From Paucibacter sp. KBW04 (GTDB lineage Bacteria; Pseudomonadota; Gammaproteobacteria; Burkholderiales; Burkholderiaceae_C): a stretch of DNA of 54,396 nt. The notes below the pieces were generated by a model that was not told the DNA's origin, did not search any database, and worked only from the letters and a program-made list of their open reading frames with translations. The translations under genes were made by a program, and so were the position numbers. Shown one piece after another: positions 1-8,133 of this stretch. Position 1 is the stretch's first letter; each line of letters starts with the position of its first letter. The stretch spans positions 65,554 through 119,949 of the forward strand of contig NZ_QAJN01000012.1 of NCBI RefSeq assembly GCF_003852425.1. Reading direction: 5' to 3'.

Positions 1-446
1 TCGCCCAGGCAACACGGGGAGCACCAACCCCACTCGGCTCGCTGCGCGTCGCCTCGGTCCAATACATAACTCACAATCGCGGCGCGCTGGCGCGCCGCCC
101 CTCAAGCCGATGCGCAGCGAGGCGTGACGGTATTCAAGTCCCGTTGAGACTGGGTGAGGAGCGGAAACTTCCTTGGGCGTCGCGAAGCGACTTCGAGGAC
201 TGACTTCGCGCCCCTTGTCTGAACGGAGCGTAGCGCAGTGAGTTGGGCGCGGCCCAAGGAAGTTGAGCACCGCAACGGACCCCGCAGGGGCCAGGCGTCG
301 GGTCGCCTTCTTTTGCTTACTTTTCTTGGCGAAGCAAGAAAAGTGAGTCGCCCGCCGGGGCGAAATCCCGGCTGGGCCAGGGAACTAAAACCCGGCGAGT
401 TAAAGAGTTATATGGCGGCGAAACGAAGCACGCGCGATTCAACACT
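1..446. other. Non-coding, repeat-rich interval
   Basis: No convincing gene is seen. An open frame on the plus strand at 238-507 exists, but it is the translation of a dispersed intergenic repeat and runs into the antisense of the next gene. Seen directly: a GC-rich near-palindrome at 79-98 (9-base arms, 2-base centre), a 13-base perfect inverted repeat (166-178 with 252-264), and a 13-base hairpin arm pair (316-328 with 335-347, one mismatch). The interval may be the trailing part of whatever lies before the window. Confidence 0.7.
160..360. repeat. Composite intergenic repeat with nested inverted repeats
   Basis: The outer arms are perfect 13-base inverted copies at 166-178 and 252-264. 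Inside them, 179-183 and 187-191 form a small GTCGC/GCGAC hairpin with loop GAA. A second hairpin (316-328/335-347, loop GCGAAG) follows. From memory, closely similar text (the run around CTTACTTTTCTTGGCGAAGC) recurs between genes in many Burkholderiales and some Xanthomonadales genomes, so this is probably a dispersed element of the REP type. No other copy lies in this window, so dispersal cannot be shown from this sequence alone. Confidence 0.55.
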
Positions 447-1175
447 TCACCAATACAACTTCGCCCTCACCACACTCGGCCGCCGCAAGCCCAAGCTCCA
501 TTGGTGATAGACGCTGCGGGCCATGCGGTGCAAATCATCGGTGCGTTGCTCCAGATCTCGCAGGATCTCTGCCTCGCTTTGAACGGCTGGGCCATGCACA
601 TGCTCCAGCTCATGCTTGGACTCATGACACCAGGCGCGTACGCTTTCCTCGGTCACTTCCAGATGACATTGCAGCGCGACATGCTTGCCCATGGTGAATC
701 CTTTGTTGATGCAGTGAGTGCCAAACAGGCTGCGGCGTGCGCCCTTGGGGATCTCGAAGGTGTCGTAATGCCAGTTGAAAACCGTGGTCTGTGAGCGGCC
801 GCAGAACAGCGCGCGGGCGTCCGGTGTCACCCACAGCTTGCTCCAGCCGATATTCGGCCAGGCATTGCGGGTGACCCGCGCACCGCAGCTCTTGGCCAGC
901 AGCTGGGCGCCAAAGCAGTGACCCAACACGGGCACATCGTGCGCGACCGCATCCTTCACCAGCGTCTCTTCCGCCGCAATCCAGTCCAAGTCATCGTTGA
1001 CGCTGTGATTGCTGCCCAGCACGACCACGCCGCTGAAGTCCTCGGCCCGCCGTGGCGGCGCCTCACCCAGGGCAGGCCGGAAGGTCTCGGTCGGGATGCC
1101 TTGCTCTTGCAAGAACTCCGACAGATAACCCGGCCCTTGATTGGCTTCGTGCTGAAGGATGGCGACTGGTCTCAT
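447..1175 (-). CDS. Class I glutamine amidotransferase-like protein
   Basis: This 242-residue protein has the class I glutamine amidotransferase fold of the GMP-synthase type. The nucleophile elbow is GHCFGAQ with Cys87. The catalytic His171 and Glu173 lie in CHLEVTEE, so the triad is complete. Stand-alone proteins of this size usually act as gamma-glutamyl hydrolases or amidotransferases on unknown small molecules. The partner and substrate cannot be read here. The ATG at 1175 fits the conserved domain boundary. A TTG at 1229 would add 18 residues without similarity or a ribosome binding site. The C-terminal 40 residues go beyond the usual domain. It is divergent to argJ. Confidence 0.85.
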   Translation of the reverse strand: MRPVAILQHEANQGPGYLSEFLQEQGIPTETFRPALGEAPPRRAEDFSGVVVLGSNHSVNDDLDWIAAEETLVKDAVAHDVPVLGHCFGAQLLAKSCGARVTRNAWPNIGWSKLWVTPDARALFCGRSQTTVFNWHYDTFEIPKGARRSLFGTHCINKGFTMGKHVALQCHLEVTEESVRAWCHESKHELEHVHGPAVQSEAEILRDLEQRTDDLHRMARSVYHQWSLGLRRPSVVRAKLYW

Positions 1176-1368
1176 ATCCTTGGCGCGCCAGGCTTTTGTA
1201 GGGGGCGCCGCTTGTTGCGAGGCCTTCAATTTAGGACCGGGCGACTCAAGACCTCGCCAAGCTTTGGCCCGGCCGCATCAAGAAGCTGTCAAGCGTTTTG
1301 ATACCTGCACGAACCTACAATCCGGCTTCTCTTTTGACCTGTTCGCTTTCTTCTTCAAGGCCTCCACC

Positions 1369-2601
1369 ATGCCCGTCAATCTCAGCGCCCCCGATCCCGC
1401 TTCCTTGCACCCGGTCCCCGGTGTGCGCCTTGGCATCACCCAGGCCGGCATCCGCAAGGCGGACCGACGTGACTTGAGCGTGATCGAGCTGATTGAAGGC
1501 GCCAGCGTGGCCGGTGTGTTCACCAAGAACCGTTTTTGCGCGGCGCCGGTGCAGATCTGCCGTGAGCATCTGGCCAAGGACGGCAATCAGATCCGCGCCA
1601 TCTTGGTCAACACCGGCAATGCCAATGCCGGCACCGGCGCGGACGGCCTGGCGCGGGCGCGCCAGAGCTGCGAGGCCCTGGCTGGTCTGATGGGCGTGCA
1701 GGCCGAGCAAATCCTGCCTTTCTCCACCGGCGTCATCATGGAGACCTTGCCGGTGGATCGCATCATCAAGGGCCTGCCTGCCGCCATCGCGGCCCTGCGC
1801 GCCGATGCCTGGGGCGAGGCTGCTTTGGGCATCATGACGACCGACACCGTGCCCAAGGCCGCGTCGCTGCAGGTGCAGATTGGTGGCCAGACGGTGACCC
1901 TGACCGGCATCAGCAAGGGCGCGGGAATGATTCGCCCCAATATGGCCACCATGCTGGGCTATGTGGCGACCGACGCCAATATCAACCCGGCCCTGATGCA
2001 GGCCCTGGTGAGCGAGGCCGCTGACGCGTCTTTCAACCGCATCACCATCGACGGCGACACATCCACCAACGACTCCTTTGTGCTGATCGCCACCCACAAA
2101 GCGGCCCATGCGCGTATCGACTCGCTGGACAGTGCCGAGGGTCAAGTCTTGCGCGCCGCGCTGATCAAACTCTCGCAACAGCTGGCCCAGGCCATCGTGC
2201 GCGACGGCGAGGGCGCGACCAAGTTCATCACCGTGACGGTGGACGGCGGCCGCAACGAGGCCGAGTGCAAACTGGCGGCCTACGCCATTGCCCACTCACC
2301 CCTGGTGAAGACGGCCTTCTTCGCCAGCGACCCGAATCTGGGCCGCATCCTGGCGGCCGTGGGCTATGCCGGTATCGACGATCTGGACCAGACCCTGATC
2401 TCTCTGCATCTGGACGATGTGCATGTGGTGCGCGACGGTGGCCGCCACCCCGACTACCGCGAGGAAGATGGCCAGCGCGTGATGAAACAGAGCGAAATCA
2501 CCGTGCGGGTGAATCTGCAGCGCGGCGCCGCGACGGCCACGGTCTGGACTTGTGATCTGAGCCACGATTACGTCAGCATCAACGCCGACTATCGCTCCTG
2601 A
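1369..2601 (+). CDS. argJ: Bifunctional ornithine acetyltransferase / N-acetylglutamate synthase ArgJ
   Basis: ArgJ moves the acetyl group from N-acetylornithine to glutamate in the cyclic arginine pathway and, in the bifunctional form, also makes acetylglutamate from acetyl-CoA. The 410-residue product has the family's normal length. The self-cleavage and active site reads KGAGMI..PNMATML, where the chain is cut between Ala and Thr to give alpha and beta subunits; the Thr becomes the nucleophile. The C-terminal part has the expected DPNLGRI and NADYRS-type ending. The ATG at 1369 has an AAGG about 8 bases before it. The frame is open upstream to 1159, but that part has no family similarity. 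Whether it is mono- or bifunctional cannot be told from sequence. Confidence 0.95.
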   Translation: MPVNLSAPDPASLHPVPGVRLGITQAGIRKADRRDLSVIELIEGASVAGVFTKNRFCAAPVQICREHLAKDGNQIRAILVNTGNANAGTGADGLARARQSCEALAGLMGVQAEQILPFSTGVIMETLPVDRIIKGLPAAIAALRADAWGEAALGIMTTDTVPKAASLQVQIGGQTVTLTGISKGAGMIRPNMATMLGYVATDANINPALMQALVSEAADASFNRITIDGDTSTNDSFVLIATHKAAHARIDSLDSAEGQVLRAALIKLSQQLAQAIVRDGEGATKFITVTVDGGRNEAECKLAAYAIAHSPLVKTAFFASDPNLGRILAAVGYAGIDDLDQTLISLHLDDVHVVRDGGRHPDYREEDGQRVMKQSEITVRVNLQRGAATATVWTCDLSHDYVSINADYRS

Positions 2602-2613
2602 AGAAGCGCTGTC

Positions 2614-4188
2614 CTAAAAATCTACCGCCTTGGTGCGCATACCGCGTGCCACCAAGGTCGCGTTGATCAGCTGGGCTTCTTCGCGGCCGTCAAAAGGCCA
2701 GACGGCGGGGCGCCAGCCTTCGGGCGTTTGAAAGACCTGGGCTTGCAGCGCGCCCGCGTGCATGGGCGCGATCATGCCGCGCATACGGGCCAGCTGGGCT
2801 TCGGCCTCCTGCTTGCTCGGGCTGACCGGGCCCACCAGGGCCACCACCGGCTTGCTGTCTTGCTTGCCGCTCTTGCCACCCTCGGGTTTGACGACGGAGT
2901 GGATGGTCTTGTCCTCGCCCTTTGTGCCCAAGGGGCCCAGCTTTTCCACCAGAGGGGCGGTCGTCGCGGTTTTGTCGCTGGCGGCCTTGTCTGAGGTTTT
3001 CTCTCCGGGCTTGGCGGCGGGCTTGGGCGCTTCTTCCTTCGCCTCGGGCTTGAGGGCTTCTTCCGGTTTGGCGCCAAACGGTGTGCGCTTGGGCAAGGCC
3101 TTGACGAAATTGGGGCGGATATCGGGCTGGGGTTCGCTGGCCGCCTCTGCGGCTGGGCTGGCCGCCGTCCCAGGAGGCATCGCGGCCTGGGCGCCCGCCG
3201 GTTTTTGCGGCAGGCTGTCGGACAAAGACCCCGAGGCCGCAGCCTCGCTACCGGCGGCTTCGGAGGCCGGGGCCGAGGCCCCTTCGGCCGCCGCGGAAGC
3301 GGCCGCTGCTGCAGCCGCTGCTGACGCGGCTTCGGCCTGAGCCGCGACCAAGGCCGCCGCAGAAGCCGCTGAAGCTGCTTGGGCAGCGGAAGCAGCGGAA
3401 GCCGCAGCCTCAGCTGCCGCCACCGCCTCCTGTGCGGCATGGTGCTTCTGCAGCAGCAGGGCCGAACCCAGGCCTAGCAAGCCCAGCAAGACCATGGCCG
3501 CCAGGCCCAGGCGTTTCGGGCTCCAGCAGCGTGGGCCGAGGATGTGGGGCTTGCGGCCCACCCCGATCAAGACCCGGCTGCGCGAGTTGCCGGCATCGAT
3601 GGCGGCGCTGATCAGATAAAGCTCAAACGGCCAGGCGCCGCTGTGCTTGGCCATCATGGCCTCGTCCATGGCCACCACGCGCTGCGGCCAGCTGGCGTCG
3701 CCCGGCGGGTTCAGAAAACCCTGGGCCTGAGCGAACTTGGCCACACGGGCCGGGCGCAGGCCGGGGATGAAGCGTTCGCTGAAAGCCGGCCAGGCGCTGG
3801 AAGCGCCGCCTGCGGCGCCGCGCTTCCAGAACCCTGCGAGCCCGCTGAGGCGCTCGCGCCAGCTGGGCTTGGGCAGGTGCTCGGCCGGGTCTTCCCCGTC
3901 GGCCAGGGCGTCCAGATGTTGGGCCGTGGTGTTGGCGTGGGCGTCCAGCGTGCTCTCGCCCACATCGTGGGCTGCGGCTTCGCCCACGCCCTCTTCGGCC
4001 AGCACCGGCTCGATGGGTTCCGCCAAGCTACCGGCGCGGCCGCCATGGCCCACGGCCGTACCGGCGCGGCCGGTGCGCACAAAGGGCAGGGCGACGACGC
4101 CAATGGTGTGGACGTCGTAGATGGTGATTTTCTTCGCGAGCGGATGGCTGTTATGCCAGGCCACCACGTGCTCGACCAATCGATCCAT
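2614..4188 (-). CDS. Ala-rich single-pass membrane protein with SPOR-like C-terminus
   Basis: The 524-residue product is not a named family that I recognise. Visible layout: about 240 residues of charged N-terminal, probably cytoplasmic sequence; one membrane segment (MVLLGLLGLGSALLL-type); a long Ala/Ser run of coiled-coil character; a Pro/Ala/Lys-rich linker; and a final stretch of about 80 residues with a SPOR-like pattern (short strand, helix with EAEAQLARM, strand QAQVFQ, helix, strand). SPOR domains bind denuded septal peptidoglycan, so a cell-envelope or division role is an inference. The start at 4188 gives MDRLVEHVV; an upstream in-frame start at 4299 would read through the leader hairpin. 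It is convergent with argJ, only 12 bases apart. Confidence 0.6.
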   Translation of the reverse strand: MDRLVEHVVAWHNSHPLAKKITIYDVHTIGVVALPFVRTGRAGTAVGHGGRAGSLAEPIEPVLAEEGVGEAAAHDVGESTLDAHANTTAQHLDALADGEDPAEHLPKPSWRERLSGLAGFWKRGAAGGASSAWPAFSERFIPGLRPARVAKFAQAQGFLNPPGDASWPQRVVAMDEAMMAKHSGAWPFELYLISAAIDAGNSRSRVLIGVGRKPHILGPRCWSPKRLGLAAMVLLGLLGLGSALLLQKHHAAQEAVAAAEAAASAASAAQAASAASAAALVAAQAEAASAAAAAAAASAAAEGASAPASEAAGSEAAASGSLSDSLPQKPAGAQAAMPPGTAASPAAEAASEPQPDIRPNFVKALPKRTPFGAKPEEALKPEAKEEAPKPAAKPGEKTSDKAASDKTATTAPLVEKLGPLGTKGEDKTIHSVVKPEGGKSGKQDSKPVVALVGPVSPSKQEAEAQLARMRGMIAPMHAGALQAQVFQTPEGWRPAVWPFDGREEAQLINATLVARGMRTKAVDF

Positions 4189-4567
4189 GCTTGCGGTTTG
4201 GTTTGAAAAAAGTGAGGGGCGGGCAGGGCCAGAGCCCTTGCCCGCCCATGGTGCCTCAAGTATCCCTGCCCGGAAGGGGCGGCGTTGCCGGCAAGGCACG
4301 TTTCAATGCCTGGATAAGCGGGCCAAAACAGGACTTTGGCCCGCGCTGGGGCCTGGCTGCGGGCACGGGTCGGCTCCAGCCTATCCCTCCGTGTCGCGCT
4401 GCATTGTGGTGCGCTCTCACCAAGCTGGTGCGCTTTGGGCCGCATGTGCAGCATTTGGGGCGGGGCATGACCAAGACCACACCTGTCAGCTCTTGCTGTG
4501 GTGGCATGGCGCTTGCATTGCTGTGCATGACAAACAACGCTTTCACTCGTCTTTGACGACGCCCATC
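4189..4567. other. Divergent promoter region
   Basis: This 379-base gap separates two divergent genes. It holds a strong terminator-like hairpin on the minus strand close to the SPOR-like gene (listed separately). No clear -35/-10 pair or known operator was recognised for either direction. The right part has a drop in GC (around 4500-4555), as expected for a promoter of the plus-strand regulator gene. Confidence 0.5.
4206..4247 (-). terminator. Hairpin plus T-run in the leader of the SPOR-like gene
   Basis: On the minus strand, 4247-4234 pairs with 4229-4217: 13 base pairs with one bulged base and a 4-base loop, GC-rich. It is followed by CTCAC and then six T residues (4211-4206). The T-run ends 17 bases before the start codon at 4188. 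The form is that of an intrinsic terminator, placed where an attenuator would sit. It could equally stop antisense or read-through transcription. Confidence 0.5.
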
Positions 4568-5731
4568 ATGAGCACCGCCGCCGACACCGAACGCCTCACT
4601 TCCACGGCAAGCGCTGCCTTTCAGCCCGGCTTGCCCGTGGGGGCGCAGCTGCTCTTGCTGGTGCAGGGGGCCACTTCCTTGGCGGCCGGCCCTCAGCCCC
4701 GCCATCTCTTGCAAGAGGTGCTGGAGGAGTCGGGCTACAACGTCCAATTGCTGTGGCTTGAGCCAAGGGATGCCCAAGGCCCAAGTGACCCGGCCGAATG
4801 GGCCAGGGCGGCTGCATCGGCCACATCGGCCCCATTCGCCTCGTCTGCCTCTGCGCCCGAGGTCTTGCTGATCGAAGTGGCGGCCGAGCAGGAGGCCCAG
4901 GCCTTTGCCCTGGCCCAAGAGCTGAAGGCCCTGCCGGTCTTCAGCACCACGCCCCTGGTCTTGCTGGGTGGGGCAGGGGGCGCCGCGCAGACGGAGGCGG
5001 CCCTGGCCGCCGGGGCAGTGGACTATCTGGCCCGGCCCCTGCGCCCGCGCGACTTGCTGGCGCGTTTGGGCCAGCTGATCCAGGGGGCACGTGCTCAAGG
5101 TCGGGGTCAGCCGGCGCAGCCACAAGCCCTGGCTCAGGCCCTGGATGCCTTTGGCCAGGCCAGCTTGGTGGTGCAGGAGAGCAGCGGCCGCTGCGTCTGG
5201 CACACCAGCCTGGCGCGCGATCTGATGTTGCAGTACTTCAGCGCCGGGCATTTCGAGCGCGGCCGCCTGCCGCCCGAGCTGATGCTGTGGCTGCACCGCG
5301 AGGCCTTGCGCCGGCGTGCCGGGGCCGATAGCAAGACGCTCACCGTCCTGCCGCAAGCCCACGCCGGCGCCCTGCCCAAGGCGCCCGCCGTGCTGGCCCT
5401 GGGCCCCAAGCGCCTGAGCTTTGCCCTGCATGCCATGGATGCCGATTCGGTCGGCGAGGGCTGCTGGTTGATCGTGCTGCGCGAGTCCGATGACGCGGCC
5501 TTGCTGCATGGCCTGATCCATGCCTTTGGCCTGGCGGCCCGCGAGGCCGAGTTGCTGTACTGGGCCGTCAAGGGCAAGGACCCCCGCGAGCTGGCCGCGG
5601 TGCTGGGCAGCAGCGCCGCCGAGGTGCAGGGCGGCCTGCAAACCATGCTCATCAAATTAGGCGTTAGTACGCTTGGGGCCGCGGTGGCCCTGGCGGCGGA
5701 GCGGGTCAAGGGCTTGAGCCGCTCGGCCTGA
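4568..5731 (+). CDS. Atypical receiver / LuxR-type HTH regulator
   Basis: This 387-residue protein has an N-terminal receiver-like domain (about 25-175), a middle domain of unknown type (about 190-320) and a C-terminal LuxR/GerE-type helix-turn-helix (about 325-385: REAELLYW, GKDPRELA, LIKLGV). The receiver lacks normal phosphorylation residues: the position of the acceptor Asp reads LLIEVA with Glu103, and the conserved Lys is Arg156 in DYLARPL. It is therefore probably not switched by phosphotransfer in the usual way. The DNA-binding helix is also less conserved than in standard LuxR proteins (AEVQGGLQ in place of TVxxHxx). The ATG at 4568 is the first that fits the domain start. No kinase gene is adjacent. 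Confidence 0.65.
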   Translation: MSTAADTERLTSTASAAFQPGLPVGAQLLLLVQGATSLAAGPQPRHLLQEVLEESGYNVQLLWLEPRDAQGPSDPAEWARAAASATSAPFASSASAPEVLLIEVAAEQEAQAFALAQELKALPVFSTTPLVLLGGAGGAAQTEAALAAGAVDYLARPLRPRDLLARLGQLIQGARAQGRGQPAQPQALAQALDAFGQASLVVQESSGRCVWHTSLARDLMLQYFSAGHFERGRLPPELMLWLHREALRRRAGADSKTLTVLPQAHAGALPKAPAVLALGPKRLSFALHAMDADSVGEGCWLIVLRESDDAALLHGLIHAFGLAAREAELLYWAVKGKDPRELAAVLGSSAAEVQGGLQTMLIKLGVSTLGAAVALAAERVKGLSRSA

Positions 5732-5797
5732 TGGCTGGCGGGGCCAGGGGAGGTAGCATGCACGCTGCCCTTTCTTCTGGACTTCTGGAGGCCCCTC

Positions 5798-6244
5798 ATG
5801 AGCACAGGCACCGTTCAATTGCACCGCGTCATCCGCAGCCAGCCGGAGAAGCTTTACCGCGCCTTTCTGGAGCCCGATGCCTTGAGCAAATGGCTGCCGC
5901 CCTATGGCTTTACCTGCCAGGTCCATCAGCTGGAGGCGAAAGTGGGGGGCAGCTTCAAGATGTCTTTCCGTAATTTTGGCAACGGCCAGGGCCATTCCTT
6001 TGGCGGCGAGTATCTGGAACTGCGTCCGGGTGAGTTGCTGCGCTATACCGATCGCTTCGATGACTCGAACCTGCCCGGCGAGATGCAGGTCGAGGTCAAG
6101 CTCAAGGCCGTGCTGTGCGGCACCGAGATCAGCATCACCCAGGCCGGCATTCCGGCCATGATCCCGGTCGAGATGTGCTATCTGGGCTGGCAGGAATCGC
6201 TCGCTCAGCTGGCCCAGTTGGTGGAGCCTGAGATCGCGGGCTGA
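5798..6244 (+). CDS. SRPBCC / AHSA1-type domain protein
   Basis: This 148-residue protein of the START-like superfamily resembles Aha1 C-terminal-type proteins of bacteria. Typical features: early HRVIRSQPEKLYRAFLEPDALSKWLPP, then VGGSF.MSF, then a late GWQESLAQLAQLVE helix. Such proteins bind hydrophobic ligands in a helix-grip cavity; the ligand is unknown. Start chosen by the GGAGG seven bases before the ATG. It lies 66 bases after the LuxR-type gene and 7 bases before the S41 peptidase gene, so it may be co-transcribed with the latter. Confidence 0.85.
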   Translation: MSTGTVQLHRVIRSQPEKLYRAFLEPDALSKWLPPYGFTCQVHQLEAKVGGSFKMSFRNFGNGQGHSFGGEYLELRPGELLRYTDRFDDSNLPGEMQVEVKLKAVLCGTEISITQAGIPAMIPVEMCYLGWQESLAQLAQLVEPEIAG

Positions 6245-6251
6245 GGCCGGG

Positions 6252-7322
6252 ATGGTGGCTTGGCTGCGCTGGCCCGAAGTTCGCGGCCTGATCTTGGTCA
6301 TGGTCTTGGCCGCGCTGGGCGCGGCCGCATGGGCCATCCGCCACTACAGCAGCCCCGTGATTGAACAGCCCGGGCAGATTGTTGATGAGGCGCTGGCGCT
6401 GATTCAGGCCCATGCGCTTGCGGCCGAGGGCAAGGATTGGCCGCCTTTGCAGGCCGCAGCGCGGGCGCGGGCCGAGCTCGGTGGGCGTGAGGTCGATCTG
6501 GACATTGCTCTGAGCCAACTCGTTGGCGCGCTGGGTGACGGGCATTCTTTCTATATGAGTCGCAGCCAGGCCCAGGTCTTTCAGGCGGCTCCGGGTCAGG
6601 CGCAGGCGCCCAGCACCGCTTTGGGCGAATTGCAGGCGCCGGTGCAAGGCCTGGCCGTCCTCAAGCTGGATGGGTTTCCCTCCATTCAGCCGGAACAGAT
6701 GCGCTTGGCCGCCTCGCATCTGCGCGATCAGCTCTTGCTCGCCTTGGCGCAAAGCCCTTGTGGCCTGGTGCTCGATTTGCGGGCCAACACAGGCGGCAAT
6801 ATGTATCCCATGCTGGCGGGCTTGGCAGCGCTGCTGCCCGAGGGCCCGGTCTTGAGCTTTGAAGACGCGCGGGGGCGGCGCGAGCCCTTGCTCTTGCAGA
6901 ACGGGCAGCTGCGCTATGCCCAAACGAATCCCATGGGGGAGGGGGCCGAGGCAGCGCTGCCCTCAGCAGACCCTGCATGGCGCAGCCATGCCGTGGCCGT
7001 GCTTGGCGGGCCATTCACGGGCAGCTCGGGTGAGATGGTCTTGATCGCCTTCAAAGCTCGGGCCAATACCCGCTTCTTTGGCCAGCCCAGTGCCGGCGTC
7101 AACACCGGCAATTCGGTTCACGCCCTGCGCCATGGGGGACTCTTGGCTTTGGCCGGCGTTCGTACCCTGGACCGCCAAGGGCGTTTGTACAGCGGCCCCA
7201 TCGCGCCCGACGAGATCAGTGGGGGTGCCCAGGCCGATGCCGACACGCTGGCGCGGGCGGCCCGCTGGTTGCATTCGACTTGCGGTGCTGCCCCGCCTGC
7301 AGGCCGGGCGGCGCCCCTCTGA
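6252..7322 (+). CDS. Membrane-anchored S41 family peptidase
   Basis: This 356-residue product has an N-terminal membrane anchor (residues about 12-30) and a periplasmic S41 (tail-specific protease-like) domain. The core motifs are VLDLRANTGGN (about 176-186) and TGSSGEM, with Ser258 at the nucleophile position, followed by a GQPSAGVNTGN segment. No PDZ domain is visible, unlike CtpA/Prc, so this is the short S41 type whose natural substrates are mostly unknown. The ATG lies 7 bases after the previous stop. Confidence 0.82.
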   Translation: MVAWLRWPEVRGLILVMVLAALGAAAWAIRHYSSPVIEQPGQIVDEALALIQAHALAAEGKDWPPLQAAARARAELGGREVDLDIALSQLVGALGDGHSFYMSRSQAQVFQAAPGQAQAPSTALGELQAPVQGLAVLKLDGFPSIQPEQMRLAASHLRDQLLLALAQSPCGLVLDLRANTGGNMYPMLAGLAALLPEGPVLSFEDARGRREPLLLQNGQLRYAQTNPMGEGAEAALPSADPAWRSHAVAVLGGPFTGSSGEMVLIAFKARANTRFFGQPSAGVNTGNSVHALRHGGLLALAGVRTLDRQGRLYSGPIAPDEISGGAQADADTLARAARWLHSTCGAAPPAGRAAPL

Positions 7323-7397
7323 ACAGGGGGCTGTGCGTTTTTGTTCACCCCCTGTTTGAGGTCGCAGCGGAGACAGGTTTTTTCTGGCTCAGGCCCG

Positions 7398-8087
7398 ATG
7401 ATGGTCGGCATGGGAACGCTCTATCTTGTCCGCCACGGTCAGGCCTCTTTGGGGGCCGAGGACTACGATCAACTCAGCGATCTGGGGCGGCGCCAGTGCC
7501 AGGCCCTGGGCCGCTACTGGCGTGAACGGGGCCAGGGCTTTGATGCGGTGTTGACCGGCACGCTCAAGCGCCATCAGCAGTCCCTCGCCGCCCTGAGCGA
7601 GGGTTTGCAGCAGGCGGATCTGCCGACGGCAGTTCAATGCCCTGGCCTGGACGAATACGACAGCGAGGCCTTGATTCGCGCCATCCACAGCGGGCCGCTG
7701 GAGCGCCCGCTGACGCCAGAGGCGGCGCGCGCCCATTTTCGTCTGCTGCGCGAAGGCCTGGCGGCCTGGATGGCGGGCCGCGCGGCGCCCGAGGGCATGA
7801 GTGGCTATGCCGAGTTCAGCGCCGGTGTGGCCGCGGCCCTGCGCCAGGTGCAGGGCATTGCTGCCGAGAAGGCCCGCGCCCGCGTGCTGCTGGTGTCCAG
7901 CGGCGGGCCCATCTCCACCGCCATCGGCCAGGTGCTGGGCACGCCGCCCGACGCCACCATCGAGCTGAATCTGCGCATACGCAATAGCGCCGTCAGTGAG
8001 TTCGCCATCAGCGCCAAGCGCATGGCTTTGCAGACCTTCAATAGCGTGGCCCATCTGGACGACACGGCCTTGCTCAGCTTTGCCTGA
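7398..8087 (+). CDS. Histidine phosphatase family protein
   Basis: This is a branch-1 histidine phosphatase (phosphoglycerate mutase-like) of 229 residues. The phosphohistidine motif is LVRHGQ near the N-terminus, the second conserved Arg is in GTLKRHQQS and the second His of the usual pair appears replaced: the late motif reads VSSGGPIS where many members have VSHGG. It may still be active, as several subfamilies vary there. The start is one of two consecutive ATGs at 7398 and 7401, or the ATG at 7410. No strong ribosome binding site helps the choice. Substrate unknown. Confidence 0.8.
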   Translation: MMVGMGTLYLVRHGQASLGAEDYDQLSDLGRRQCQALGRYWRERGQGFDAVLTGTLKRHQQSLAALSEGLQQADLPTAVQCPGLDEYDSEALIRAIHSGPLERPLTPEAARAHFRLLREGLAAWMAGRAAPEGMSGYAEFSAGVAAALRQVQGIAAEKARARVLLVSSGGPISTAIGQVLGTPPDATIELNLRIRNSAVSEFAISAKRMALQTFNSVAHLDDTALLSFA

Positions 8088-8133
8088 TGGGCGAGCCGCC
8101 CCCCCAAAGCCTGGCTGCGGCGCTTGAGGGCAA

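Noticed and set aside
238-507. 89-codon protein gene at the left end
   Set aside because: Most of it is the translation of the intergenic repeat; the rest is antisense to the amidotransferase gene.
3260-3430. Tandem DNA repeat
   Set aside because: The repetitive look comes from Ala codons of the Ala-rich coiled stretch in the SPOR-like protein; the codons vary and there is no fixed repeat unit.
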